In this document: positions 17,746 through 26,539 of the stretch, in pieces
Numbering within the stretch: the first letter of the stretch is position 1
Layout of the letters: each line of letters begins with the position of its first letter
Assembly: GCF_012911935.1 (NCBI RefSeq)
Contig: NZ_JAAXLA010000032.1
Span: 1-64,000 of the forward strand
Source of the DNA: Pseudonocardia acidicola
GTDB taxonomy: Bacteria; Actinomycetota; Actinomycetes; Mycobacteriales; Pseudonocardiaceae
DNA length: 64,000 bases
Direction: 5' to 3'
Notes under the pieces: model-generated
Seen by the model: the letters and a program-made list of their open reading frames with translations, nothing else
Database searches by the model: none
What the model was told of the DNA's origin: nothing
Translations under genes and position numbers: made by a program

Positions 17746-18944
17746 GCGCTTCCCCTCAGTGCTGCGACCAGCCGGTCGGCCGGTACCCAGGTGCCGTCGA
17801 CGCGGTACCCGTCCGTCTCGGCGACGGCGTCGGTGTGCGGGCCGTTCGGCGCGCCGCAGCGGCGCGCGCAGCCGACGACATGGGCGCGCAGCCCGCCCGG
17901 CAGGCCCGCATCGAGCGCCGCCCGGGTGTCGGCACGCACGTCGGCCAGCGCCTTGGCGCAGCCGGGCCGGCCCGCGCACGCGCTGACGCCGAGCGCGGGC
18001 GCGTCCGCGTCGACGACCAGGCCGGCCGCGCGCAGCCGGCGCAGCGCGTCAGCGGTGGGACCCGGCAGGTCGGGCAGCAGGATCGTGCGCCACGGGGTGA
18101 CGACGGCGCGCGGGGCGAGATCGGCGAGCAGCCGCAGCTGGGCGGTGGCGAGCTCCCCGAGCAGCGGGGCGACGCCGACGGCGCGGCCGCCGTCGTCCTG
18201 CACGACGGGACCCACCGGCAGCCGCGCCGGGGACGGCGCCCGGTCGGCCGCGCCGCGCGGAGCGGCACGGTGTCCACCGGGCAGCCGGGCGGTGATCCGG
18301 GCGGGCGCGTCGGCCAGCTCGCGGACCCGCCACACCGGATCACCGTCGGCGGCCCGCAGCGCGAGGAACGCCTCGGCCGCGGCCAGCAGCACGTCGACCG
18401 CGCCCGCGGCCGGTACCTGCACGCCGCTGGGAGCACCGGCGACGAGCAGCGTGCCGGTGGTCGCGTCGACCGCTCGCCAGCACAGGTCGGGCTCCTCGGC
18501 GGCGACGTCGCCGCGCCCGTCGTCGAGGGCGAACAGGAACCGGCCGGGCAACCCGGCCAGCGCCGGGCGGGCACAGAGCGCCCGGTCGAGAGCCTGGGCG
18601 AGGCCCCGGACATCGGCACGTCCGCCGCGGTAGCCGCTCAGCGGCGAGGCGAGGATGTTGCGCATCCGTTCGTGGCCGGGGGCCGGCAGCAACCCGGCCG
18701 CGGTCAACCGCTCGGCCAGCGCCGGATCGTCCCGGTCCAAGCCTCTGAGCTGCAGGTTCCCTCGCGAGGTCAGGTGCACGGCGCCGTCACCCAGCTCGTC
18801 GGCGCACCCGGCGAGCACGCGCAGCTGCACGTCCGTCACCAGGCCGCCGGGCAACCGGACCCGGGCCAACGCGCCGTCGGCGGCGTCGTGCGGGGCGAAG
18901 ACTCCGGGGCACGTGTCGGCTCGGGCACGGACGGGGGCGGGCAC
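17742..18944 (-). CDS. cobG: precorrin-3B synthase
   Basis: About 400 residues with two nitrite/sulfite reductase ferredoxin-like half domains and the sirohaem-type segment [14 protein letters not shown]. The [4Fe-4S] ligands are Cys323 and Cys329 (CAGRPGC) and Cys359 and Cys363 (CARRC). CobG is the oxygen-dependent monooxygenase that makes precorrin-3B, so its presence marks the aerobic cobalamin route. GTG 18944 is the first reasonable start ahead of the conserved region; it is followed by RARADTCPG, typical of the family. It heads the minus operon. No riboswitch is visible on the minus strand upstream of it. Confidence 0.92.
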   Translation of the reverse strand: MPAPVRARADTCPGVFAPHDAADGALARVRLPGGLVTDVQLRVLAGCADELGDGAVHLTSRGNLQLRGLDRDDPALAERLTAAGLLPAPGHERMRNILASPLSGYRGGRADVRGLAQALDRALCARPALAGLPGRFLFALDDGRGDVAAEEPDLCWRAVDATTGTLLVAGAPSGVQVPAAGAVDVLLAAAEAFLALRAADGDPVWRVRELADAPARITARLPGGHRAAPRGAADRAPSPARLPVGPVVQDDGGRAVGVAPLLGELATAQLRLLADLAPRAVVTPWRTILLPDLPGPTADALRRLRAAGLVVDADAPALGVSACAGRPGCAKALADVRADTRAALDAGLPGGLRAHVVGCARRCGAPNGPHTDAVAETDGYRVDGTWVPADRLVAALRGSA

Positions 18945-19074
18945 GGGCTCACTGTAAACACCGGCCGGCCCGGTGGACCCCGCCCGACGGCAGGTGGCCG
19001 TCGTCACGCACCCCCGCCGCGAGCCGATGATCACTCCGAGGGGGTCCGGGCTTGACGGGCCGCCCGCGCGTTGC

Positions 19075-19250
19075 GGACAGTGGTGGGCCCACAAGTTCAC
19101 ACGGCGAGCGGTGCCAGGAAGCCGGTGCGAGTCCGGCGCGGTCCCGCCACTGTCACCGGGGAGCGGACCCCGTCGACGGCCACGGGCGCGTGACGCGCCT
19201 GGAAGGCCGGGGCGAGCATCGATCCGGGAGCCAGGACACTGCCCCGCCCG
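19075..19250 (+). promoter_or_regulatory. cobalamin riboswitch
   Basis: The element shows the conserved core in order: GGTGCCAGGAA near 19120, GCCGGTGCGAGTCCGGCGC near 19131, the B12 box GTCCCGCCACTGT around 19151-19163, and the 3' block GAGCCAGGACACTGCC near 19228. Adenosylcobalamin binding is expected to lower expression of the downstream gene. It precedes cobN on the plus strand by about 110 bases and lies between divergent cobG and cobN, so it regulates the chelatase rather than the minus operon. Confidence 0.95.
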
Positions 19251-19313
19251 CCTGCGAGCGACCCCGTCGCCCGCCACCACGACCCGGGACGAGGATCCCG
19301 AGGAAGGTCGGTC

Positions 19314-19361
19314 ATGCGCGCTGCTGTGCGTCGAGCCCTGCGCCGGGGGTCGTCCCGGTGA
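19314..19361 (+). CDS. 15-codon leader peptide coupled to cobN
   Basis: ATG at 19314 follows GAGGAAGG and opens a 15-codon frame, MRAAVRRALRRGSSR, whose TGA stop at 19359-19361 overlaps the GTG start of cobN as GTGA. cobN itself has only a weak ribosome binding site. The arrangement suggests that ribosomes load at the strong site just after the cobalamin riboswitch, translate the leader and restart on cobN. No experimental support; the peptide is Arg-rich and has no recognisable function of its own. Confidence 0.45.
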   Translation: MRAAVRRALRRGSSR

Positions 19362-22300
19362 TCCTGCTGCTCTCCACCTCGGACACCGACCTGCTGTCGG
19401 CCCGCGCGTCGGGCGCCGGCTACCGGCTCGGCAACCCCACGCGGATCCCGATGGCGGACCTGCCCGGCCTGCTCGAGGGCGTCGACGTCGTCGTGGTCCG
19501 GGTGCTCGGCGGCCGCCGGTACTGGGAGGACGGCCTCGACGCGCTGCTGGCGTCCGGGATCCCGCTGGTCGCGCTGGGCGGGGAGCAGGCCCCGGACGCG
19601 GAGATGATGGCGCTGTCCACGGTCCCCGCGGGCGTCGCCGCCGAGGCGCACACCTATCTGGCCCAGGGCGGCGCGGACAACCTCGCGTCGCTGCACGCGT
19701 TCCTCTCCGACACGATCCTGCTCACCGGCGAGGGATTCGCCCCGCCGGCCGAGCTGCCGAGCTGGGGGGTCCTGGAACGGGCCGCCCGTGCGGTGGACGG
19801 GCCCACGGTGGCGGTGCTGTACTACCGCGCCCAGCAGCTCGCCGGCAACACCGCCTACGTCGAGGCGCTCTGCTGCGCGATCGAGGGCGCCGGCGGTCGC
19901 CCGCTGCCGGTGTACTGCGCGTCGCTGCGCCAGGCCCCGCCGGAGCTGCTCGAACGGCTGGGCGAGGCCGACGCCATGGTCGTCACCGTGCTGGCCGCCG
20001 GGGGCACCAGGCCCGCGTCGGCGTCCGCCGGTGGCGACGACGAGGCCTGGGACGTCGCCGAGCTGGCCGCGCTCGACGTCCCGATCCTGCAAGGGCTGTG
20101 CCTGACCAGCAGCCGCGCGCAGTGGGAGGGCAACGACGACGGACTCACCCCTCTCGACGTCGCCACCCAGGTCGCGGTCCCGGAGTTCGACGGCCGGCTG
20201 ATCACGGTGCCGTTCTCGTTCAAGGAGATCGACGCCGACGGCCTGTCGGTCTACGTCCCCGACCCGGAGCGGGCCGCCCGGGTCGCCGGGATCGCCGTCC
20301 GGCACGCCCGGCTGCGGCACATCCCGCCCGCCGACCGGCGGGTCGTGCTGATGCTGTCCGCGTACCCGACCAAGCACGCCCGCATCGGCAACGCCGTCGG
20401 CCTGGACACCCCGGCCAGCGCCGTCGCCCTGCTCCGGGCGATGCAGGCGACGGGCTATGAGATCGGCGAGCTGCCGGGCGTGGATGCCCAGGACGGCGAC
20501 GCACTCATCCACGCGCTCATCGCGGCGGGCGGGCAGGACCCCGACTGGCTCTCCGAGGAGCAGCTGGAGGGCAACCCGGTCCGGATCTCCGCGGGCCGCT
20601 ACCGGCAGTGGTTCGCGACGTTGCCCGCCGACCTGCGGGGGGCCGTCGAGGAACACTGGGGCGCCGCGCCCGGCGAGCTCTACGTCGACCGCAGCGCCGA
20701 CCCGGAGGGCGAGATCGTCATCGCCGCCCTGCGCGCCGGCAACGTCGTGCTCATGGTGCAGCCGCCCCGCGGGTTCGGCGAGAACCCGATCGCGATCTAC
20801 CACGACCCGGACCTGCCGCCGTCGCACCACTATCTCGCCGCCTACCGCTGGCTCGCCGCGCCGGTGAACGACGGCGGGTTCGGTGCGGACGCGGTGGTGC
20901 ACATCGGCAAGCACGGCAACCTGGAGTGGCTGCCCGGCAAGACGCTGGGGATGTCCGCGTCCTGCGGGACCGACGCCGCGCTCGGTGAGCTGCCGTTGAT
21001 CTACCCGTTCCTGGTCAACGACCCGGGCGAGGGCACCCAGGCCAAGCGCCGCGCGCACGCCACGCTGGTCGACCACCTCATCCCGCCGATGGCCCGGGCG
21101 GAGAGCTACGGCGACATCTCCCGGCTCGAGCAGTTGCTCGACGAGCACTCCACCATCTCCGCGCTGGACCCGGCCAAGCTGCCCGCGATCCGCCAGCAGA
21201 TCTGGACGCTGATGCAGGCCGCCAAGCTCGACCACGACCTCGGGCTCACCGAGCGCCCGCACGAGGCCGAGTTCGACGACTTCCTGCTGCACGTCGACGG
21301 CTGGCTGTGCGAGATCAAGGACGTGCAGATCCGCGACGGTCTGCACGTGCTCGGTGCCGCGCCCGCCGGCGAGGCGCGGGTGGATCTGGTGCTGGCCATG
21401 CTGCGCGCCCGGCAGATGTGGGGCGGCGAGCAGAGCGTGCCCGGGCTGCGCGAGGCGCTGGGGCTGACCGAGGACGGCTCGGAGACCAAGGCCCGTGTCG
21501 ACGAGGTGGAGGCGCTCGCGCACGCGCTCGTCGCGGACATGGACGTTGCCGGGTGGGACCCGGACGCCGCGCCGGCGATCGTCGCGGCCCGTCTGGGCTC
21601 GACCGAGATCGCCGACTCGGACGCCGAAAAGTGCCGACTCGCGGTACCGGAAGTGCCGACTCGCGGGGGAGAGGTGGAGCGGGTTCTGCGGTTCGCGGCC
21701 GAGGAGGTGGTGCCGCGGCTGGCGGGGACCTCGGCCGAGATCGACCGGGTGTTGCACGCGCTGGACGGGGGGTTCATCCCGGCCGGGCCGTCCGGGTCGC
21801 CGCTGCGCGGGCTGATCAACGTGCTGCCGACCGGGCGGAACTTCTACTCCGTCGACCCCAAGGCGGTGCCGTCGCGGCTGGCCTGGGAGACCGGGCAGGC
21901 GATGGCCGAGTCGCTGGTCGCCCGCTACCGGGCCGATCACGGTGACTGGCCGCGCTCGGTGGGGCTGTCGGTGTGGGGCACGAGCGCCATGCGCACCTGC
22001 GGCGACGACGTCGCCGAGGTGTTCGCGCTGCTCGGAGTGCGCCCGGTGTGGGACGAGATGTCCCGGCGCGTGGTGCGGCTCGAGGTGGTCGACCTCGCCG
22101 AGCTCGGCCGGCCCCGGATCGACGTCACGGTCCGCATCTCCGGGTTCTTCCGCGACGCGTTCCCGCACGTGCTCGCCCTGCTGGACGACGCCGTGCAGTT
22201 GGTGGCGAACCTCGACGAGCCCGCCGAGCAGAACTTCGTCCGCGCCCACGTCACGGCCGACCGGGCCCGGCACGGCGACCCCCGCCGGGCCACCACCCGG

Positions 22301-23014
22301 ATCTTCGGCTCCAAGCCCGGCACCTACGGCGCGGGTCTGCTGCAACTCGTGGACTCCCGCAACTGGCGCGACGACGCGGACCTGGCCGAGGTCTACACCA
22401 CCTGGGGTGGCTACGCCTACGGCCGCGGCCTGGACGGCGCGCCGGCGCGGGAGGACATGGAGACCGCCTACCGGCGGATCGCCGTCGCGGCCAAGAACAC
22501 CGACACCCGCGAGCACGACATCGCCGACTCCGACGACTACTACCAGTATCACGGCGGCATGGTCGCGACCGTCCGCGCGCTCACCGGGCGCGCACCCGCG
22601 GCCTACATCGGCGACTCGACGCGGCCGGAGTCCGTCCGCACCCGGACGCTCACCGAGGAGACCGCCCGGGTGTTCCGCGCCCGCGTGGTCAACCCGCGCT
22701 GGATCGAGGCGATGCGCCGGCACGGGTACAAGGGCGCGTTCGAGATGGCCGCGACGGTCGACTACCTGTTCGGCTACGACGCCACGACCGGCGTGGTCGC
22801 CGACTGGATGTACGAGCGGCTCACCGCGGAGTACGTGCTCGACCCGGACAACCGCAAGTTCCTCGCCGAGTCGAACCCGTGGGCGCTGCACGGCATGGCC
22901 GAGCGCCTGCTGGAGGCCGTCGACCGCGGCATGTGGGAGGCGCCCGAGCCGGCCACGCTGGACGCGCTACGGGCGGCCTACCTGGAGACCGAGGGCGATC
23001 TGGAGGGCGAGTAG
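19358..23014 (+). CDS. cobN: cobaltochelatase subunit CobN
   Basis: About 1218 residues, the large chelatase subunit that binds hydrogenobyrinate a,c-diamide and inserts cobalt with CobS and CobT or an equivalent AAA partner. Family landmarks include HIGKHGNLEWLPGK, LPTGRNFYSVDPKAVPSRLAWETG, GLSVWGTSAMRT and the C-terminal FEMAATVDYLFGYDA. GTG 19358 is the only start consistent with the conserved N-terminus ILLLSTSDTD. Two tandem copies of the 22-bp GAGTCG repeat are read in frame as residues about 757-771 (EKCRLAVPEVPTRGG), between the helical domain and VLRFAAEEVVPRL, a variable linker. The gene is controlled by the upstream cobalamin riboswitch. Confidence 0.95.
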   Translation: MILLLSTSDTDLLSARASGAGYRLGNPTRIPMADLPGLLEGVDVVVVRVLGGRRYWEDGLDALLASGIPLVALGGEQAPDAEMMALSTVPAGVAAEAHTYLAQGGADNLASLHAFLSDTILLTGEGFAPPAELPSWGVLERAARAVDGPTVAVLYYRAQQLAGNTAYVEALCCAIEGAGGRPLPVYCASLRQAPPELLERLGEADAMVVTVLAAGGTRPASASAGGDDEAWDVAELAALDVPILQGLCLTSSRAQWEGNDDGLTPLDVATQVAVPEFDGRLITVPFSFKEIDADGLSVYVPDPERAARVAGIAVRHARLRHIPPADRRVVLMLSAYPTKHARIGNAVGLDTPASAVALLRAMQATGYEIGELPGVDAQDGDALIHALIAAGGQDPDWLSEEQLEGNPVRISAGRYRQWFATLPADLRGAVEEHWGAAPGELYVDRSADPEGEIVIAALRAGNVVLMVQPPRGFGENPIAIYHDPDLPPSHHYLAAYRWLAAPVNDGGFGADAVVHIGKHGNLEWLPGKTLGMSASCGTDAALGELPLIYPFLVNDPGEGTQAKRRAHATLVDHLIPPMARAESYGDISRLEQLLDEHSTISALDPAKLPAIRQQIWTLMQAAKLDHDLGLTERPHEAEFDDFLLHVDGWLCEIKDVQIRDGLHVLGAAPAGEARVDLVLAMLRARQMWGGEQSVPGLREALGLTEDGSETKARVDEVEALAHALVADMDVAGWDPDAAPAIVAARLGSTEIADSDAEKCRLAVPEVPTRGGEVERVLRFAAEEVVPRLAGTSAEIDRVLHALDGGFIPAGPSGSPLRGLINVLPTGRNFYSVDPKAVPSRLAWETGQAMAESLVARYRADHGDWPRSVGLSVWGTSAMRTCGDDVAEVFALLGVRPVWDEMSRRVVRLEVVDLAELGRPRIDVTVRISGFFRDAFPHVLALLDDAVQLVANLDEPAEQNFVRAHVTADRARHGDPRRATTRIFGSKPGTYGAGLLQLVDSRNWRDDADLAEVYTTWGGYAYGRGLDGAPAREDMETAYRRIAVAAKNTDTREHDIADSDDYYQYHGGMVATVRALTGRAPAAYIGDSTRPESVRTRTLTEETARVFRARVVNPRWIEAMRRHGYKGAFEMAATVDYLFGYDATTGVVADWMYERLTAEYVLDPDNRKFLAESNPWALHGMAERLLEAVDRGMWEAPEPATLDALRAAYLETEGDLEGE
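21629..21666 (+). repeat. 22-bp repeat pair inserted in cobN
   Basis: AAGTGCCGACTCGCGG occurs at 21629-21644 and again at 21651-21666, exactly 22 bp apart. It is the reverse complement form of the element between cobK and cobIJ. It is translated in frame with no stop and adds about 15 residues to CobN, in a linker before a conserved segment. Confidence 0.88.
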
Positions 23015-23017
23015 CCG

Positions 23018-24139
23018 CTAGTCCCCGGCCGAGGCCGTCGCCCCGGCCGGGGCCGGGGCGGCGGACCAGCGCTCCTCGATGCGCCCGAAGCGCCACACGG
23101 CCAGCGCGGCCAGCCAGGTCGCGACGAACAGTCCGACGATGACGTAGCCGACGTACTCGAGGTTCAGCGACTGCACGAAGCCCAGGAGCCCGCTGTCGAC
23201 GCCGAGTTGGGCGCCGAGCAACTGCAGCAGTTCGATCATCCCGATGACGAGCGCGACCATCACCGACAGCGCCGTGATCGTCAGGTTGTAGAAGACCTTG
23301 CGGACGGGCTTGAGGAACGCCCAGCCGTAGGCCGCGGACATGAACACGCCGTCGGCGGTGTCGAACAGGCTCATCCCGGCCGCGAACAGCACCGGGATCA
23401 CCAGGATCGCGTACCAGGGAAGGTTGAACGCGGCGGCGCCACCGGCGAGCACGAGCAGCGCCACCTCGCTCGCGGTGTCGAACCCGAGGCCGAACACGAA
23501 CCCGACCGGGAACATGTGCCACGGCTTGCCGACGACCCGCATCACCCGGTTCAGGATGCGGGCCAGGAACCCGCGGGAGTTGAGGTGGCGCTCCAGTTCG
23601 TCGTCGTCGAGGGGCTCGGTGCGCATCCGGGCGAACACCCGGGTGACCCCGATCAGCGCCAGCAGGTTGAGCAGCCCGATCAGGACGAGGAACCCGCCGC
23701 CCACGAGGGTGCCGACGAACCCCAGGGTCTGCTTCACCGAGGACGAGTCGCCGCCCAGGTCCCCGACCAGCGTGCGGATGCCCAGGGAGAGCAGCAGGCA
23801 CAGCAGGAACACGACGCTGGAGTGTCCGAGGGAGAACCAGAACCCGACGCCGCGGGCCCGTTTCCCCTCGCCGACGAGCTTGCGGGTGGTGTTGTCGATC
23901 GCGGCGATGTGGTCGGCGTCGAAAGCGTGCCGCATGCCGAGCAGGTAGGCGGTCAGGCCGATGCCGACGCCGAACGTCCCCTGGTCGCCCAGCGAGAAGT
24001 GGCCCGGCGCCACCACTCCGACGAGCACCAGCCAGCCGGTCACGGTGAGCAGGAGGACGAAACCGGCCATCCCGGCGATGTGGAACCAGTCCGTCCGGTC
24101 GAAGCGGATCCGACGTGGGGAGCCGACGGCATCGAGCAT
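23018..24139 (-). CDS. NixA/HoxN-type nickel/cobalt permease
   Basis: 373 residues, about eight transmembrane helices. The metal-selectivity motif RHAFDADHI lies at residues 70-78, and the other NiCoT signatures LGFDTASEVALL and AAGMSLFDTADG follow. This family imports Ni2+ and/or Co2+ with high affinity. The location, three bases from the cobN stop in convergent orientation, suggests cobalt supply for corrin synthesis, but nickel use cannot be excluded. Residues 145-200 hold a poorly conserved cytoplasmic loop with charged residues. No riboswitch or NikR-like box is evident upstream. Confidence 0.93.
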   Translation of the reverse strand: MLDAVGSPRRIRFDRTDWFHIAGMAGFVLLLTVTGWLVLVGVVAPGHFSLGDQGTFGVGIGLTAYLLGMRHAFDADHIAAIDNTTRKLVGEGKRARGVGFWFSLGHSSVVFLLCLLLSLGIRTLVGDLGGDSSSVKQTLGFVGTLVGGGFLVLIGLLNLLALIGVTRVFARMRTEPLDDDELERHLNSRGFLARILNRVMRVVGKPWHMFPVGFVFGLGFDTASEVALLVLAGGAAAFNLPWYAILVIPVLFAAGMSLFDTADGVFMSAAYGWAFLKPVRKVFYNLTITALSVMVALVIGMIELLQLLGAQLGVDSGLLGFVQSLNLEYVGYVIVGLFVATWLAALAVWRFGRIEERWSAAPAPAGATASAGD

Positions 24140-24222
24140 GCCCTGATGATTGCTCAGGTATTCAGGTCAGCGAAAGGGCACACGTAGATCACCCCGAATA
24201 GTCCGGTTCCTGCCCGCTCGGT

Positions 24223-24438
24223 TCATGCCCTCTCGGCCGACGGCGGGGCCGGGACGGCGTAGGCGACGATGTTGTCCGCATACTCCCGGGTCAGGTGGCC
24301 GAAGGGCCCGCCACAGGTGATGAGGACGAGCCGCGGGCTCCGGTCGGTGTCGAACACCTCGGCCGGTAGCTCGGCCTTCGGGTAGCTGCGCAGCGCCTGG
24401 GCGGGCTCGCTGCCGTCGGCGCCGCTGCCGGTTCCCGG
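24223..24438 (-). pseudogene. C-terminal remnant of a class F-like sortase
   Basis: On the minus strand an open stretch reads LVLITCGGPFGHLTREYADN followed by IVAYAVPAP and a stop at 24223. This is the last 60 or so residues of a sortase, including the catalytic Cys in LITCGG. The N-terminal part with the catalytic His is absent: the frame closes with a TGA near 24466 and no start codon with a signal peptide or membrane anchor can be found. It is a truncated relic. The rest of 24140-24640 holds nothing else I can support. Confidence 0.7.
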
Positions 24439-24664
24439 GGACCTGCGCGGGTGGCGCTGCCGACGTCATCTCCTGATCCGCCGCGCCGGCTCGTGCCGGC
24501 ACACCGGCCTGCGGAAACCCGCCCGGCGTCGGGGCCCGTCGTGCCGCCCGTCCTCATCGGGTGCACCCTCGTCGGAGTGGCCGGACGCCGGCGCATCCTG
24601 GGGCGGACGGCCGTTCGTCACCGCGTGGTGGGAGCTTGTCCTGAGTAGCGTCGTCGCCGAGATC

Positions 24665-25897
24665 GTGTCCGTCGGGCTGCTGCTGGTGGTCCTGGCGTTC
24701 GCCGTCGCGCGGCCGCGGGGCTGGCCCGAGGCGGTGGCAGCGGTGCCCGCGGCGGTGCTGCTCGTGGCGTTCGGTGCGGTCTCGCCGTCGGATGCCTGGG
24801 CACAGACCTCGCGCCTGCTGCCGGTGGTGGGGTTCCTGGCCGTCTTGCTGGTGCTGGCCCGGTTGTGCGACGACGAGGGGCTGTTCACCGCCGCCGGGGA
24901 CGCCGTGGCGCGGGCCGGCCGGGGACGGCCGGTGCGGCTGCTGGCCGGGGTGTTCGTCGTGGCCTCGCTGATCACCGCCGTGCTCAGTCTGGACGCCACG
25001 GTGGTGCTGCTGACCCCGGTCGTGTTCGCCACCGCCGTCCGGGTCGGCGTGCGCGCCAAGCCGTACGTGTACGCCTGCACCCACCTGGCCAACTCGGCGT
25101 CACTGCTGCTGCCGGTGTCCAATCTGACCAATCTGCTCGCCTTCACCGCCGCCGGGGTGTCCTTCGCCCGGTTCGCCGCGCTGATGGCGCTGCCCTGGCT
25201 GGTCGCCATCGCGATCGAGTACGCGGCGTTCCGCTGGTTCTTCGCCGCCGACCTGGCCGCCGGCGCCCAGGCGACCGAGTTGTCCGGGCGGCCCGCGGTG
25301 CCTGCGTTCACCCTCGTCGTGCTGGCGTTCACCCTCGCCGGGTTCGTCGTGACCTCGTTCGCCGGGGCCAGCCCTGCCTGGGCCGCGCTGGGCGGCGCGC
25401 TGGTGCTCGCGGCCCGCGCGCTGTCGCAGAAGCGCACCACCGTGCGCGAACTCGCCGGCGCCGCCGGCCCGCTGTTCTGCCTGTTCGTGCTCGCGCTGGG
25501 GGTGGTGGTCAAGGCGGTGGTGGACAACGGGCTCGGTGCCGTCCTGGGGCATCTGCTGCCCCAGGGCGCCGGCCTGCCCGCGCTGCTGTCGGTGGCCGCG
25601 GTCGCGGCGCTGCTGGCCAACCTGATCAACAATCTCCCCGCCGTGCTGGCGCTGCTGCCCCTCGTCGCCGCCGGCGGGCCCGGACCGGTGCTCGCGGTCC
25701 TGATCGGGGTCAACCTGGGCCCGAACCTGACCTACGTCGGGTCGCTGGCCACGCTGCTGTGGCGGCGCATCCTGCGCGAACACGACACCGACCCGGCGCT
25801 GGGCGAGTTCACCCGGCTCGGGCTGCTCACCGTGCCCAGCACGCTCATCGCCGCCACCGTGGCCCTGTGGGCGATGCTCGCCGCAACCGGAGGCTGA
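24665..25897 (+). CDS. ArsB/NhaD-like SLC13-family membrane carrier
   Basis: About 410 residues with ten or more hydrophobic segments. The signatures LSLDATVVLLTPVV, ANSASLLLPVSNLTNLL and NLINNLPAVLALLPL with LGPNLTYVGSLATLLW match the arsenite/Na+ antiporter branch of the ion transporter superfamily. No arsR or arsC is adjacent, so arsenic export should not be assumed. GTG 24665 lacks a ribosome site. CTG 24641 lies six bases after GGGAG, and the upstream in-frame residues WWELVLSSVVAE look conserved, so the real start is probably earlier. It is followed by a Usp gene after five bases. Confidence 0.85.
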   Translation: MSVGLLLVVLAFAVARPRGWPEAVAAVPAAVLLVAFGAVSPSDAWAQTSRLLPVVGFLAVLLVLARLCDDEGLFTAAGDAVARAGRGRPVRLLAGVFVVASLITAVLSLDATVVLLTPVVFATAVRVGVRAKPYVYACTHLANSASLLLPVSNLTNLLAFTAAGVSFARFAALMALPWLVAIAIEYAAFRWFFAADLAAGAQATELSGRPAVPAFTLVVLAFTLAGFVVTSFAGASPAWAALGGALVLAARALSQKRTTVRELAGAAGPLFCLFVLALGVVVKAVVDNGLGAVLGHLLPQGAGLPALLSVAAVAALLANLINNLPAVLALLPLVAAGGPGPVLAVLIGVNLGPNLTYVGSLATLLWRRILREHDTDPALGEFTRLGLLTVPSTLIAATVALWAMLAATGG

Positions 25898-25902
25898 CCG
25901 TC

Positions 25903-26412
25903 GTGACCGCGACCGTGATCGTCTGGGTGACCGAGAGCACGTGGCCCGCCTGCGTCGACGCCGCCGCCACCTGGGCCCCCGCCGACGCGCAGGTCGTCCT
26001 GCTCCACGTCACCGGCGACGAGGCCGCCGAGGTCGTCCACGGCGCGTTCGCCGGTCTGCTCGGCCGTGGCCTCCGTGCACGCGACGACCCCAGCAGGGAT
26101 CTGGAAGCGCTGTCGGCGGCGGCCGCCGCCGAACTGCTCGACGCCGCAGCCCACCGGCTCGCCCGCGCCAGCACCCGCCTGCACCGCCACGGCCGCGTCG
26201 AACACCAGGTCGTGCAGGCGGCTCACGGCGCCGACCTGCTCATCTGCGCCCGCGACGGCCACGGCGGCCGGCTCGGCCCGCGCAGCCTCGCGCCCCCGAC
26301 CCGCTTCGTCGTCGACCACGCACCCTGTCCCGTCCTGCTCGTCTGGCCCGGACCCGCCCCGGGGATCGATTCACTTCCACCACCCCCGCCTCCGCATCGG
26401 CCGGGACCCTGA
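25903..26412 (+). CDS. universal stress protein-like (UspA fold)
   Basis: 169 residues beginning ATVIVWVTESTWPACVDAAA and containing ADLLICARDGHGG and HAPCPVLLVWP, the alternating strand-helix pattern of the Usp fold. The nucleotide motif GxxGxxxxxxxxxG(S/T) is not intact, so ATP binding is doubtful. The tail ends in a run of Pro and His. GTG 25903 is five bases after the carrier stop, so both are probably one transcript, and it may regulate or respond to that carrier. Confidence 0.75.
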   Translation: MTATVIVWVTESTWPACVDAAATWAPADAQVVLLHVTGDEAAEVVHGAFAGLLGRGLRARDDPSRDLEALSAAAAAELLDAAAHRLARASTRLHRHGRVEHQVVQAAHGADLLICARDGHGGRLGPRSLAPPTRFVVDHAPCPVLLVWPGPAPGIDSLPPPPPPHRPGP

Positions 26413-26539
26413 TCTCCCGTGGTGGTCACAACGGGCGGCCGCGGATGCCGATACCTGCATGATTGATCAGATGTTCTTGCGTTCGGAGGTGGATCGGACA
26501 TAACGTCCCTGCCGGCCCGACCAAACCGAAGGAGTCGCC

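Noticed and set aside
18945..19060. A second cobalamin riboswitch on the minus strand for cobG
   Set aside because: No B12 box or the accompanying conserved blocks can be read on the minus strand; the only element found is on plus and faces cobN.
19097..22891. A 1264-residue open frame on the minus strand across cobN
   Set aside because: It mirrors the codon bias of cobN, which has unmistakable family motifs; no ribosome site or domain in the antisense frame.
24167..24502. A 111-residue protein at the sortase remnant
   Set aside because: Its frame is shifted against the sortase homology and shows no conserved sequence of its own.
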